64,000 nucleotides of DNA, taken from contig JACCIC010000002.1 in the NCBI GenBank assembly GCA_018907035.1, positions 501,001 to 565,000 of the forward strand, in the 5' to 3' direction. The position numbers and the translations under genes are program-made. The stretch comes from Sycobia sp. Sy_11 (lineage: Eukaryota > Arthropoda > Insecta > Hymenoptera > Epichrysomallidae). This document shows positions 51,301 to 63,517 of this stretch, piece after piece (position 1 is the stretch's first letter; each line of letters begins with the position of its first letter). The notes beneath the pieces were generated by a model. It searched no databases, had not been told where the DNA came from, and saw nothing but the letters and a program-made list of their open reading frames with translations.

Positions 51301-54300
51301 TCGTCCATTCTAGGTCTATCATCCATTCGATGTCCAATTCCGGGCCCGCCTCTGCCTTCTGGTCGAGCACTGTCAAAGTCTTTGTCACGAATTGGTGCAG
51401 GTGGTGGCGGAGGTCCAAGACGCATGTCAAAGTCGACATCGGTTCGTGGAGGGCCTTGTACTCCTAAGCGTGCATCAAAGTCTTCAGGCGGAACGAAACG
51501 TCGGTCCATTAGACTGCGTGGAGGTTCTGGGAAATCATCTAACGGTCCAGCACCACCTCGACCATGTGGTGGACCTCCTCGTGGACCGAAGGGACGGCTA
51601 TCACGATCGCTTGGTCCTTTAAGCACGAGAAAATAAATCTATTATTTATAAAACTATCGCAAAACTTGAAACCATTTTTTTCATTTATTATTTAATTTTG
51701 TTCATTATTAAACATATACTCAATATTTAAATTAATAAATATTTTTATCGGTCTTACAGTCTTTATAATATCATATATTAGCTAAAATAATGACAGTCGA
51801 CTGTTCTTGTTTATGTTCACCCCCGTAGAATCTGAAATAAAACTTATGATTACAATAAATTATATCAGAAAATTAAAAATAAAAATAAAATAAAATTAAT
51901 AATAAAATAAAAATAAAAATAAAAATACAATAATAAGTAAAATAAAAATAATAAAAGTACTATTCTATGTTAGTAAAGGACAACTTGACTGCTTCCACCA
52001 CCTTAAATTTAGAATTGCCTTCTTGTCCGACGTTTCGAACTGCTACGGTTCATCCTCAGGAACTAAGCTAAATTGAAAAACCCAGCATGCTACTTTATAT
52101 AGTGGAGATGGGGTACATAAAGAAGCATGCTGGGTTTTTCAATTTAATTTAGTTCCTGAGGATGAACCGTAGCAGTTTGAAACGTCGGACAAGAAGGTAA
52201 TTCTAAATTTAAGGTGGGATAGACAGTCAGCTTGTCCTTTACTAACATAAAACAGTACTTTTATTATTTTTATTTTACTTATTATTGTATTTTTATTTTT
52301 ATTTTTAATTTTCTGATATAATTTATTGTAGTAATAAATTTTCTTTCAGATTCTACGGGGGTGAACATAAACAAGGACAGTCTGACTGTCATTATTTTAG
52401 TTAATATATGATATTTTAAAGACTGTAAGACCGATAAAAATATTAATTAATTTAATTCAGAACAGTCGACATAAGTATAATTTTTAATTTTACTCAATAT
52501 TTAACTATTCATCTATGTATATGTACACTATTCAATCGTAATTCATCTTTAAAAAATCTTATTTATTTATTGGAGCTTTTATTTGAAAAACCAAAAATAT
52601 ATAAAAATATAAACGTTCATCTGTTAAAATTTCAAAAAGAGGTTAAAGAATTAACAAATTCAGTGGTAAAATGTTTTTGACTCTTCAAAAGAGGCATCCT
52701 AGATTTTTACAAAATTTTTACTAACAATCAATATATTAGATATAATCATTTTCTAATGTGAAGTATGTATTCGTTCTAAGATTTGTCTACATTGATTTGT
52801 CATAAACATTTGTCTACATTGACATAAATAATAATATTATAAATAAATACTACGTTACATAAATAATGATACACAAATATAAGAGCCTTATTAGAGAATT
52901 CTTATAAAAAAGGAGAGAAATAACCTTGATTTTTACCTCAAGCTCATTTTTAAAGATCATTTGAAGAACCTTTATTTTTGTTTTATACAATATAAACCCA
53001 CATAATTTGACTTCAAATTCAAAAAGAAAGAAAACTTTTAAGCTTGAATATTGTACTAAATATAGGATCCATTTATCTTCTAAAGCTACAAGATCTAAGA
53101 TTTTTATAACTTTAAAAATGACCTAATGCCCACGAAATGTTTTTAAAGCATGTTTCCTGAAAAGGCAAACAACTTTTATCTAAATAATTTGTTAATCAAA
53201 TCCAATTATTCAACGAACCATTGTCCTTAATAATATGCTTTTCTAAAAATTTATACAAGAATATTATCAATTATAAGTCTAATTAAAAAATAGCCTGAAT
53301 AAAACATGCTAGGTTCAGAAGAGATTCAGACACATCAATAACCTTAAATTTGATCTTCAGCTTCATCTTCATGATTGTTATTGTAGTTCAATTTGTATTT
53401 AAAAAAAACCGTATTTTTTATTTCTAATTCTGAAAGAGCTGAAAGATTTACGCTCAGATATTTATCCATGTTATGCAAAAATGGTCAAAATTAATATTAC
53501 TACTCTAATCCGTATTATTTTGATCAATCCAAATGATATAGATTAAAAATGCTCAAGTTAATTTTAAGAGCGAATTTAAACCGAAAATATCGATATAAAA
53601 AGGTTAATGATAAAAAATATCTTTTTCGAATTTCAGGTATAATATATAATTCACACATGTCCGTCCCTAGTCCCTTTTAGATAAAGATAGCTGTACTTTT
53701 CCGATACAGATTTTGGCATCTGGAGACTGATACATCCCTGAATGCTTATAGGTTTAGAGAACGTCGCAACAAATCGCATCATGTATTTGCTATTGAACAT
53801 GAACATCATTTATTCTAGGATCTGTGGAATTTATTTTCTGATTTACCGGACTTTTTTAATATCGATTGGAGAAATTACATAAGAATATATATTTTCTAAT
53901 CAATAAAATTTTAATCCACAACTTTATTTTCTATACAATTTAATAAGAATTCGTAGAAAAAGATCACAGGCGCACCAACATTAATTAGAACATTCAATAT
54001 TAAATACTTAAATAGAAACCTAAATAATACCATTTTTATTTGATCTCAACCGTTTTTATCATCCTCAAAAAATTCAGACCTCAGATCTAACAAATGTAAT
54101 AACTTTAACTAAAAGAAGCATTAACTTGTTTCCATAATAAATGTTCAAATAAATCTTTTCAAAATTTTCAAGATATGATTATCAAAATTATTTTAACTGT
54201 TTTAACTCTCATAGAAATGCTTAATATAAATCTCTTAATATTTATTGGAAGGATTTTAACTTTCCTATAACTGTTTTATAAGATGGGTGATTGATTAAGT

Positions 54301-57300
54301 GAATGATAATATAGGCACTAAGGGTACCTATACGAGAAATATGGTTTCTAATATAGTTCTGACCAGCATTTACACTTGGATTGGACAACTCAAGAAATAC
54401 ACATTAGAGAATAATTATGCAAGATAAACGTGTGTGGTTTTTTTAGTTCAATCCAATAGTTATAACATTTAATGACATTTCAACGCATGGGCGTTTTGCA
54501 ACACATTAGATACATATTAGTGCCTAATTTTGAATTTTCAAATATATAGCTTTAATTGGGTCTTATACTGATAAGATCGATTGTATCAGAAGAAATAATG
54601 TATGGTATAATAGGGTTTTGCTAGATTTTCAGAAACCACGGATCGATAAGGTTTTCTAAACAGATTTTGACCACCTAAACTCAAATTTTGAAAATTGAAC
54701 AACGCCAAGAACATAGTAGATAGATGTTTCAATAATTGAATTCTTTAAAGATACGGAACCTACGTATGCATTATAATGAAATTTTACGGCGCTTATTTAC
54801 AATTTTCTCTCAAAATCGATTTAATTTAGTACAATCCCATAAAATTTATGAAAACGTGAGATAATATAATTTCCAATGCTCCATTTTCCTTATACAATAT
54901 TTAACTTAAAGCACCTCAAGTTCTAGTCTGAAAATTTCTTTCTTCTAAATATTGTAAAATTACATGGAAATGTTCCTTGATTCATAATGATATAAATCAT
55001 ATAAGAACATCCATCATGTATGTTTTATAAACGTCAACAATACAACTCATAGATTGAGAATACTATTAACCGAAAGCATAAGACAACTCTCCATCTTTAC
55101 CATATTGCATCTTAGGCTAAATAGTATTTCAATATCAAAGGATATATATTCACTAACCCTTTTTTGATGCCTTTGAAAAATGGATTTTTTCCGCATTTGA
55201 TTTGTTTTTAAAACTTGAATTGTTAAAATTCTATCTCACTCTCACAGTGAGTATTCAAGAACATAAAATAAGTTCAAAAACTCATAATAGTTCCATATTT
55301 TCTAACCCAAGAATGTGAAACATGTCATGGTTATAAACTAAAAAGAAAAGGAAACATATCAAAATGACTGTGAAAAAAATTAATTATTAACTTTTGCTAT
55401 TTGATTTAAAAAGGTATATTTTTTCAACACTATTTTAAGAAAATTTTAATATGAATATTGACTTAAAATTCCTTATGATTCAAAATAAAACTATTAGAAC
55501 TTCAAAAAAATAACGCAGATAACTAATTTTAGATTTTATATATCATTCTATTTCTAAAGCAAAATCTTAATGACATAGGTACTACTCATAATTTCATCCT
55601 AATAAATAGTCACAGTTTTTCGACTTTTCAAACAATCAAATTTTTCATAACCATTTATCTACTATTTTCGCCGTATTTCATCCTCAATATTCAAAAGTTG
55701 AACATAAATATAAAAAAAAACCTAGTAGATTCATGCCTTTTAAACTCTATTAGTCAATTGTTTGTGAGTCAAAGGATTTAAAACTCACGTTTTTGTTAAT
55801 TTTGTTGTTCTGAAAAGAGGCTTAAATAATAAAGGATTCCGAAACCTTCATAAAAAGTAAATTAATGTTGATTATCATTCAAACTAATTCGGCTAAAATG
55901 ATTGTATATATTTTCTAAATTCCTTTTAAATAAACTTTAGTTTTCGTCACTTTGTATTGCAATGTGGATTTTTCGAATGATTCCAATCTTCTAGTATTTT
56001 TGCTACATTCTCTGTATATAATCGAATCATTGAATTTCAACTTTTGAAAATATTTTATTTATTAATAGCACGAGTAGCAACTTTATTTTTTGAATTTTTA
56101 TAATTTTAGTATTAATGCACTCAATAGTACTCTTTATATTCAAAGAAAAGTTCTTAAATAATAAAAATTAGCAGATTAAATAAAAAAATTGTTTTCAATA
56201 TCGCATAAATATTAATATTTGACTATACTGTTCATTAATGTTTTTAACTTCCTTTTTATGAAACTAGTTATAGAAACATAAAACATTTAATTTTATAAAT
56301 TTCTTAGGATTTCGGACATAATAAGGAAAACTATTAACTAACCACCACTGGCAGAATAAATAAGCAATAAATATTTTTATATTAATATTTATCATTTCGT
56401 TTCTTCAAAAATTATGAATTTGGTGCGCACTCCCAGCGATTGGATTTTTTTCACTACTTTTGAACAATAGAAAGAAATGAATAGACATCAGTTCGAGCCG
56501 CTTCTTTATCTAAAGTCGTTTGTTTTTAAAAGGATAGTCCTAACAATGTTCACTTCTCATTTATAATCTATACTTTTCGTTTCTTTACTTTTGTTCTCAT
56601 CATATCCTAAGGTATGGAAAATCGTTAAACATTACTATATTTTTATCAACAGCTTCAAATTTTCGACAATACGGATTACATTTTTATACAAAACAGGAAA
56701 TTTACGTTATATAAAAAGACAGGAGTATTATGTATTACTTGCATTACTATTCATGAATCAAAGTAAAATCTTTCTTTATCTCTTTCAGTTCTATGCGATA
56801 AGAGATATATAGCAGCATTTAGAATTTTCTCCGAGCATTGTCAAATGAATGTTTGAGTATTTGTATTGATTATCTTTTCCACAGACCAGAGAATGTTGAT
56901 AAAATCATAAAGTATAGACATAAAATAGACATAAAATATAGAAGGATCCTTAAGCATGAATCAAAAAATTGCTCGGCCTAAAAAAGTACACTCGCACTAA
57001 ATAAATTCAATTTGAAATAATTTTTCTCAGTTTACAGGTCTTACTGTCGATAAATAAAAGTAGCCAAAAAATTTTCAATAAAATGTTAAGTTTCTTGTCG
57101 AAGACGATGTTTCATTGAGGTTTTTGTAAGCTTTTTCAAGTAACTATACTTAAATTAAAGTTTACAATCGTCTGAAATAATTGATACAAATCTATAGACA
57201 CGAATATTACTTTATGCGAGTTGTAATAAGCAAAATTTTTTGTAATTTATTTTAAAAAATCTGATAAACTTTAAAATGTTTATAAAAAACACAGTGACTT

Positions 57301-60300
57301 GAAAAAATTCATCAATAGTTTATTACTACAAAAAGAGATCTATTCTAGAAACATCACAACATGTTCCTATGTATATAAACGCAATGAAGTCTAATCAGAA
57401 GACAAATTTGTATTTACCATCATCTATAAGTTTTTATTTAAATGGCGAAATATCGTTCTTGAATCTAAGAAATTCAAGTTTATATTATTTGCCCATACAC
57501 CAAGAACACCGCGATATGCTGATAGTGTAGGTAGCCGATAAATTATTGCAAGTTTTTGTATAAACATTTTTATATATATAGCCAAAGATCCTGGAAGAAA
57601 CATTGGCCCTTTTTAATAGTGCAGACAATCGAGGCGAATTATGGATTTTTCAAAAAAATTTATAGAGGTGTCCCTTTTTATATTCGGATTCTTAAAAATC
57701 ATTACTTTTAGGTAAATAGATCGCAAAATTTTTTTTTCTATTTGTTCATTCTTTAAACATCAATTACAGTTTCGACATTTTTTCAAAAAATTTATTTTAC
57801 GTAATTTATATACATAAATTTATATACATGACGCTGAATGGAGAATAGGAATAGTAACTTTAGAAGTTTTACTTGTTAATTGAATTTTTTCGTAGAATGT
57901 AACATTGTCCAAATTGAAAAGTTAATATTTATATTGTAAAGAAGAGGGCTTACAGCAAGCGATCGACCTAAGCTGAATACGAAAACAAAATGACAAAAAC
58001 AAATTATGTAGGCCATGGACTTAATTATGCATCAAAAAATCGTTGCATTTTAGACGGGCCTTCTGTAAAATTTATACGAAAACAGCGAACAAAAAATTTC
58101 TCACTCTTGTGTTGAAAAAAAGTGGGCTCTTATAGAGATTTTCATAGAGATTACTTTGCTTTTGAAAATATAGCTTGTGATCAATCAAGTTAAAGAGCAA
58201 ATTCATATCAAAGTCTTGAAGAATAAGTTTCTGCGTACATAGCTCCTAATATTCATGCGCGCATGCGTCCTGCTTGGGATCTTATTCCGAATTAAAAGTC
58301 GGATTTTCTACCGCTGCAACACACTGAGCGCAGTTTCCAAACAATGAAGTGGATTATTCTCGCATTGTAACTATCAGAGAAGTATACAAACAGATATCTC
58401 GGGCACCAAGGAAAGTAATTTTTTTAAATGTTTCACTTTTTAGGCAGAACCGTGAATAATAGAATACACGCATATGTATAATTTAACAAATAAATGAATT
58501 AAAGGTGTAAAACTCGTTTGAAGGCCCCCTTTGATACGAATCAATATGTCGAACCCTCCTTAAATATGAGCCCAATTACCTTCATGTATGTTCAATATGT
58601 TCACCTGATTTTACTGACCCGAAGTTGATTTTTTACGACTCTTGGGAACAATAATCAATTAAAAAAAGATCTGATGTTTTTCCCAGTTGTCCAAATTTTT
58701 TTCGATATTTTCTTAAGTAAGATATTCAATTTCTTATTCAAAAGTACTCGATTTAATTTTTCTGGGCGTTACTAAATGTTTCAGATCTAGACGAAAGCGT
58801 GTTTTCAATTTATAACTATAATATCACAATATTATACACAATCCATTGAGTAATTCAATGTTGATAAAAATTGATTTAATTTCCTCCGCTCAATGTCCCC
58901 TGCTTTTTTATGCTTTTATTTAAAATATAGGTATAGAACGTCAAGATAAAAGCTTTTATGATATTTAAAGCCAAAAACATTCCAATTCTATAGGGCCGTT
59001 ATATTTTTATTATTGAACTTTAACTACACTTTTTGACCTATGAATATCATTGTATCTTTAGATAACTCTTACAAATCGTTAGTCTTAGGGGAGGAAAACG
59101 CCTACAGGCGTACAAAAAATTATACTCAGAAGTTTTCATTTAAAAAGCTTGACAATTCTTGAATAGACATTAATAATCTGTAATGTTTCCCATTTTATAA
59201 TGCGGTATATAATGTTTTCCTAGAAATAAGGATAAAAATGACTATTTGACGAGATAAAATATAAATAATGCTTAAAAACTCAAAAAAATAGTTCGAATGA
59301 ATCTTTTTTTTCAATTTTGAAATTATATGTACAATCATTTTTTGTGCTATTTTGAATTATTTACGAGTGGTCTTATCTACCGGCTGGGATACTCTTTTAA
59401 GCGTAACGAGTCTGATTCCCATCCCGTTCGCGGCTCATTTTGATTTTTGACACTACAAATGTAAGCAGAGTGTAAACAATTTGTAAATCGCACTCATGTA
59501 AAAAAACTATCAACATCCAGCTACTTCGTGATTTTTGTAACATATGGATATGTTTAATAGTTTGGTCATAAACGGCAAAATAAAAACACATTTTTATTGA
59601 CATCTGGGAATCGAATGATAGCTTAATTTGTAAGGGTGTATGAGAAATGGAATTTATCAATTAAGAAAATATCTACAGGGTAGTCATAATATATATTAAT
59701 ATAGAAAAAAACATAATATATACTTTTATACAAGTTATAAAAAAATTCTATACGGTTGTAAAAAATAATAGATGATTTTGTTTTTTTAATATGGTTCTTA
59801 AGATTAATTCCTGTGTAAAAAAATTTATAGGGATCATCACTATTAATATCATGAAATTGAATTTTATTGGGGTCTCAGAGTTTTATTTGAACGTTATAAC
59901 GCCATCTAACATCAGACGATTTGAGGACGATTTTTCACAAAATAGCAATTTATTAACTTCAATGCTCAAAAACGGTTGTTTAGTAAGCTTGCTGGCACGT
60001 CAAACAATCATAATTTGCCTATTAGTTGCGAAATACCATTAGAGGTAGAAGATATCACAAGATTAGTTCTGAATCAATTATTTGGCATATGCATAATTCA
60101 AGTAGACTAATAATTAGTCCTAAAAGAAATAAAGAGATGCATGGTAGAATAGATAATAAATATAGTAGAAGTGTTGAAATCCACTATAAGTGAAACAAGG
60201 ACAATTAAATCACATTTTTATAGACGCAAGATTTGAGGAGTGAGATAGAAAAGCTGAGGTTTTCAGTATTTTGGAGCAAAAAGATAAGTAGGGGTTTCAG

Positions 60301-61685
60301 ATTTGAAAAGGTCAAATCTAATTTTTCCAGATATTCTGATTGAGCTCCGATTTTCCACGATTTGAATAAAACTGAGATGCGATAGTAAAAATCTAGGAAT
60401 TGGTTTCAACGCATCAAAATATGTGTCTACTCTAACATATACCACTTTTTTGTGTGCCTATTGTATAGTTTCGGTAACTAGTGTGGATTTGATATGAAAA
60501 TAAATAATTTTTTAGAATTAAAATTTGTATCTTGAAATACTCCCACTTTCTACAATTTTTTTTATATTGTTAAATTTATATTATTGTAATGTATTAAGAC
60601 CTAAAGCAGAATGATTTTTATGAGTAAATGTATTTGTCTCATTTTTCAATTCATAAATCGATTCACAAACATCAGAAATAAATTAGGTGATAGAAGTTAT
60701 AATCTAGTCAATGATACGTTATTAAAATACTATCTTTATTAATAACCAAAATTCAGTTTACAAAAAAACATTGCTCACCCGGTCCACGTTGAGGGAAATC
60801 TCTGATATCCCTGCCTTCGCCTCTAGGACCACCAAAGTCCCTGATACCACCAAAATCGGGTCTGTCAGGCGTGCTAGGAAATTTAGCTGGCAGATCTAGC
60901 AGAGAAGGTGGCCCGTCACCTGGTCTTCTACCAGTACTCAATAGACTTGGCGGTGGCTGCTGCTGTTGTGGTGGTGGCGGTGGTACATCCAGTCCTGATC
61001 GTCGGCTTGGAGGCTCATCGTAATTGTTTGAACTACTGCTACGCTCCATCCTATCGTTACCGCTGCTACGTTCATTTCTACTGCGCATATCTCTGTCCAT
61101 GCGCTCATCCATTAGCGGTAAAGTGCCATCAGCCAGTTGGCGTAACCTGTCAGCAAGACTCGGTTTTGGACCTGCATCTTTCTTCGGGGCCAGAGAATCA
61201 TTATCCTGTCCCATCATATCTTGTGTTCGCATTGGAGAGTGTCTGAAAAATTAAAATTTAAAAGATTAGATTTACTGCAGCAAAAATGTTATCCAACAAA
61301 ATTTATTGAAAAACAATTATTCGTTACCTCATGTCGCGACTGTCTCGGTCACGATCGCTTCTCCTGTCGTCCCGGTCTCGGTTATCTCTGCTATTACGTC
61401 GTCCTCTATCTCTGCCTCCACGATCTCTACCTCGTCCACGGTCCCTGCCTCTTGAATCATCTCTATCATTTCTATCTCTATCGCCCAAACCACCCCCTCT
61501 ATCTCTGTCTCTATCACTCCGATCACCCCTGTCACTTCTGTCACTTCTATCACTCCTATCGCCCCTGTCTCTTCTATCACGATCACGCTCGCGTTCGCGA
61601 TCTCTGAAGTTATCCCTGTCATTATCCATTCTATCACTACTCTTCATTGCTGCCAGTAGCTGATCGCTCAAGCTCTGAGGTTTAC

Positions 61686-61716
<31 letters not shown>

Positions 61717-63517
61717 TCCGCTGTTGCTACTGCTACTATTGCTTTCTTTTATGGGGGGTACCATCACATCTTCCATTTCTACATCCATATCATCCGGATG
61801 CTGCTGATTCGGAAGAGGAGGTGGCTGTTGGCGTAGCTGTTGCTGCTGAGATGGAGGCTGAGGAGGCATCTGCTGCATTGGCATAGGAGGACCTACTCCA
61901 TATGGTTGTCGCATTATAGAAAGGTTCGGTGGCATTGCCGGATCAGATGTCGGTGGTGGTACACCCAAAGGAGTAACACTGTGAGGCATTCCTTAAAAGA
62001 GCAAACAAATCGATGTATTAGCCTCTTTTTGAAAACTGTTCCATACAGTAAAGATAACATTCTAATTCATTATTATTGTTAGGTTAAATTTTATATAAAT
62101 TTGGATTACTTTCTACGAAATTTTTTATAATTAAAAAGAAAAATAGCTTTTTTATAATTAAAAAAATGTTATAAATTAATTTTGTTTTAATACAATTAAA
62201 AATATTTAACATGAAATTTTTACTGAAAAAATTGATCATTTTTATCGTATTGTTTTGAATTTGCTTGACCACAATGATCTTTAAATTGTTCACGTGGCTC
62301 AAAAATTCCATTTTTAATATGGCAAGTTGGTTCAAGTCAAATGTATATTACAACAGTGACTAGATTAACTTGCGCTTCAATAAAAACAAAAAAAAACATT
62401 AGAAGAAAATATTGAAAAAGACAATTGCAATAGCAGGAAATTCTAATATAATATAATTTCTCTATAATAAAAAAAGCTATAATTTTTCCAATAATTGAAT
62501 TATTGCATTATAAAACTTTATAAGCTGGCTGATCTTTGAAATCTATCTTGATCTCTGTAGAGCAGTCACAGAATAAAATAAAAAAAAATGTAACTTACCA
62601 GTGGAATTGCTTTTGTCGGAGGGAGCGGCGGGCGCGGGCATGGGTATTTGTGTTAATAAACTAACTCCAACATTGGCACCAAATGGAGAATTAACAGGTG
62701 CTTGCATCATTGACTGCATCATACCAGGTGGTCCCATCAAACCTTGCATATTAGGTGGAGGTACGCCTATAGGTACATTTGGCATTAAGCCTGGCGGTAT
62801 TTGCAGACCCATCGGACCTAACATTCCTGCTTTAAATAAAATGAAAATATATAAAATTAAAATTTTTTTAAACTATAATATTTATTAATGTTTATATTAT
62901 ACGTGCAATTTCTAATATAGTAAAACTTATTTTGATGTTATTATCATATGTTACAAAATTTTTATAATAAGGTATTATACCTTGAAAGTGATCATAAATT
63001 GCATAATGCAGTTTCATCAATGTATGTGATATAAAAAAACCATTAATTATGATTACTAATGATTTATGTAAAAGCAAAAGTTGAATAAAAGAAATAATTT
63101 ATTAATTATACTGTATTCTACAACTAAAACTTAAAAAAATATTACAGAATTTTATAAAACTTATTTTGAACTTATTTGAATTTAGTTTGAACTTATTCAA
63201 GTATCCAGAATGAAAATCGACGTTTAAAAAATATATAGACTTACGAGGCATTGTAAAACCTGGTGGCATCATTTGTAATTGATTAGGCGGCGGTAAAAGA
63301 GGAGCTTGAGCAGGTGGACCAGGTCTTATTGGAGGAGGTTGACTTGTATCAACTATCTGAGGTGCTGCAGCAGTTGTAGGTGGTTGTTGAGGTGGTGGCT
63401 GCTGCTGTTGCTGCTGCTGTTGCTGCTTTACAATATTATCTACCACAGTAGGTATCGTCGAACTTTGATTTGATGTCATTTTTATTGGTTCATTCTCTGA
63501 CGAACGTTTTCTCCTTC
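45326..63517 (-). CDS. Large Pro/Gly/RD-rich nuclear-type protein, C-terminal 1,191 residues (N-terminus outside window)
   Basis: Eight exons join in phase: 63517-63245, 62826-62599, 61991-61328, 61242-60779, 51616-50915, 49118-48599, 47350-47002, 45703-45326 (stop). The first begins with two bases of a split codon, so more exons lie to the right. In order: basic RRKRSSENEPIK; a poly-Gln/Pro stretch; Met-Pro-Gly segments (MLGPMGLQIPPGLMP); a QQ/PP region, DMDVEMEDVMVPP and SLSDQLLAAMKSS; about 110 residues of Arg-Asp/Arg-Gly dipeptides; SLADRLRQLADGTLP; DFD and RMDD repeats; Gly-Pro-Gly collagen-like runs; NRRRENRKSR; and an acidic, Trp-containing Pro-rich end (RWGNASPSGEFF, PPPSEPWTEP). No folded domain is visible. 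The composition fits C-terminal parts of RNA polymerase II/RNA-processing proteins such as SCAF4/8, PCF11 or DIDO1/PHF3. I could not choose between them. Confidence 0.85.
45704..47001. other. Intron 7 of the Pro-rich gene
   Basis: About 1.3 kb, AT-rich over most of its length. The stretch 46.7-47.0 kb, next to the exon-7 donor, is less AT-rich. No gene or repeat family was recognised. Confidence 0.6.
47351..48598. other. Intron 6 of the Pro-rich gene
   Basis: About 1.25 kb, AT-rich, nothing recognisable. Open frames that extend out of the flanking exons into it are read-through of the exons. Confidence 0.6.
50037..50300 (+). repeat. Dispersed ~240-bp repeat, copy A
   Basis: Lies in intron 5 of the Pro-rich gene. 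It shares with 57.99-58.23 kb, in the same orientation, TAGGCCATGGACTTAA, TTTCTCACTCTTGTGTTGAA, GGCTCTTATAGAGATT, ATATAGCTTGTGA and CAAATTCATATCAAAGTCT, with small indels between. No coding frame. Confidence 0.88.
51196..51331 (-). repeat. 18-bp coding minisatellite (RPRMDD repeat)
   Basis: Eight RMDD/RMDG-ending units of 6 residues are encoded in exon 5 of the Pro-rich protein. Units differ mainly at synonymous positions (CTA/CTG, TCG/TCA on the plus strand), so the repeat is maintained at protein level or is moderately old. Confidence 0.93.
52025..52063 (-). ncRNA. Candidate hammerhead ribozyme core (left arm)
   Basis: The minus strand reads GTTC-CTGAGGA-T-GAAC-(7 nt)-GTTC-GAAA-C-GTC-GGAC. 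This fits the hammerhead consensus CUGANGA, stem II, GAAA and a GUC cleavage triplet. Stem I is GTTC/GGAC (one G-T pair) and stem II is GAAC/GTTC. Stem III would be only A-U plus C-G with no loop, so activity would need a dimeric form. Hammerhead motifs are known in terminal repeats of Penelope-like elements. Activity is an inference. Confidence 0.5.
52152..52190 (+). ncRNA. Candidate hammerhead ribozyme core (right arm)
   Basis: The plus strand carries the same core as the left arm: CTGAGGA, then GAAA-C-GTC. One stem II base differs (GTTT instead of GTTC), which keeps pairing through a G-T. The two cores face each other across the palindrome spacer, so each transcript strand would contain one sense copy. 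Confidence 0.48.
57991..58228 (+). repeat. Dispersed ~240-bp repeat, copy B
   Basis: Same orientation as copy A at 50.04-50.30 kb, in the 9.2-kb intron of the same gene. It lacks about 20 bp of copy A near its start and differs by scattered substitutions. It is non-coding. The flanks do not match, so this is a dispersed family rather than a large segmental duplication. Confidence 0.88.
61325..61640 (-). repeat. Arg-Asp / Arg-Gly dipeptide coding repeat
   Basis: Within exon 3 of the Pro-rich protein, CGN/AGA-GAY and AGA-GGN codons alternate with few other residues for about 100 codons. Alternating-charge RD domains of this type occur in RNA-processing proteins and can drive condensate formation. 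Codon use varies, so it is not a recent DNA-level expansion. Confidence 0.85.

Larger units (their letters stand above)
51728..52456. mobile_element. Palindromic Penelope-like terminal element, copy 3
   Basis: Left arm about 51728-52093, right arm about 52124-52456, spacer about 30 bp. Read inward, each arm has TTAATAAATATTTTTATCGG-like end sequence, the ACAGTC box, TTCACCCCCGTAGAATCTGA, a long A/T-only stretch, TTAAATTTAGAATT, TTCTTGTCCGACGTTT, and AAAAACCCAGCATGCT next to the spacer. The arms are close to identical apart from small changes (for example TTCGAA versus TTTGAA). It shares its ends with the GIY-YIG-bearing remnant at 33.2 kb but has no coding part. It starts about 110 bp upstream (in gene direction) of the exon-5 acceptor. 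Confidence 0.9.
51617..60778. other. Intron 4 of the Pro-rich gene (9.2 kb)
   Basis: The largest intron in the window. It holds the Penelope-derived palindrome (51.73-52.46 kb) and copy B of the 240-bp repeat (57.99-58.23 kb). The remainder is AT-rich; 52.5-57.9 and 58.3-60.7 kb show no exon, RNA gene or recognisable repeat. Frames near 56.6, 59.4 and 59.8 kb have no family resemblance and were not called. Confidence 0.6.

Noticed and set aside
50916..51636. Plus-strand open frames opposite exon 5, and similar frames at 61.2-61.7 kb
   Set aside because: Shadow frames of low-complexity RD and RMDD coding repeats; no splice sites or family resemblance.
59397..59660. 87-codon minus frame with a GC-richer end near 59.4 kb, considered as tRNA or exon
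   Set aside because: No cloverleaf with T-loop GTTCRA and matching acceptor stem could be formed, and no splice context or family match was seen.
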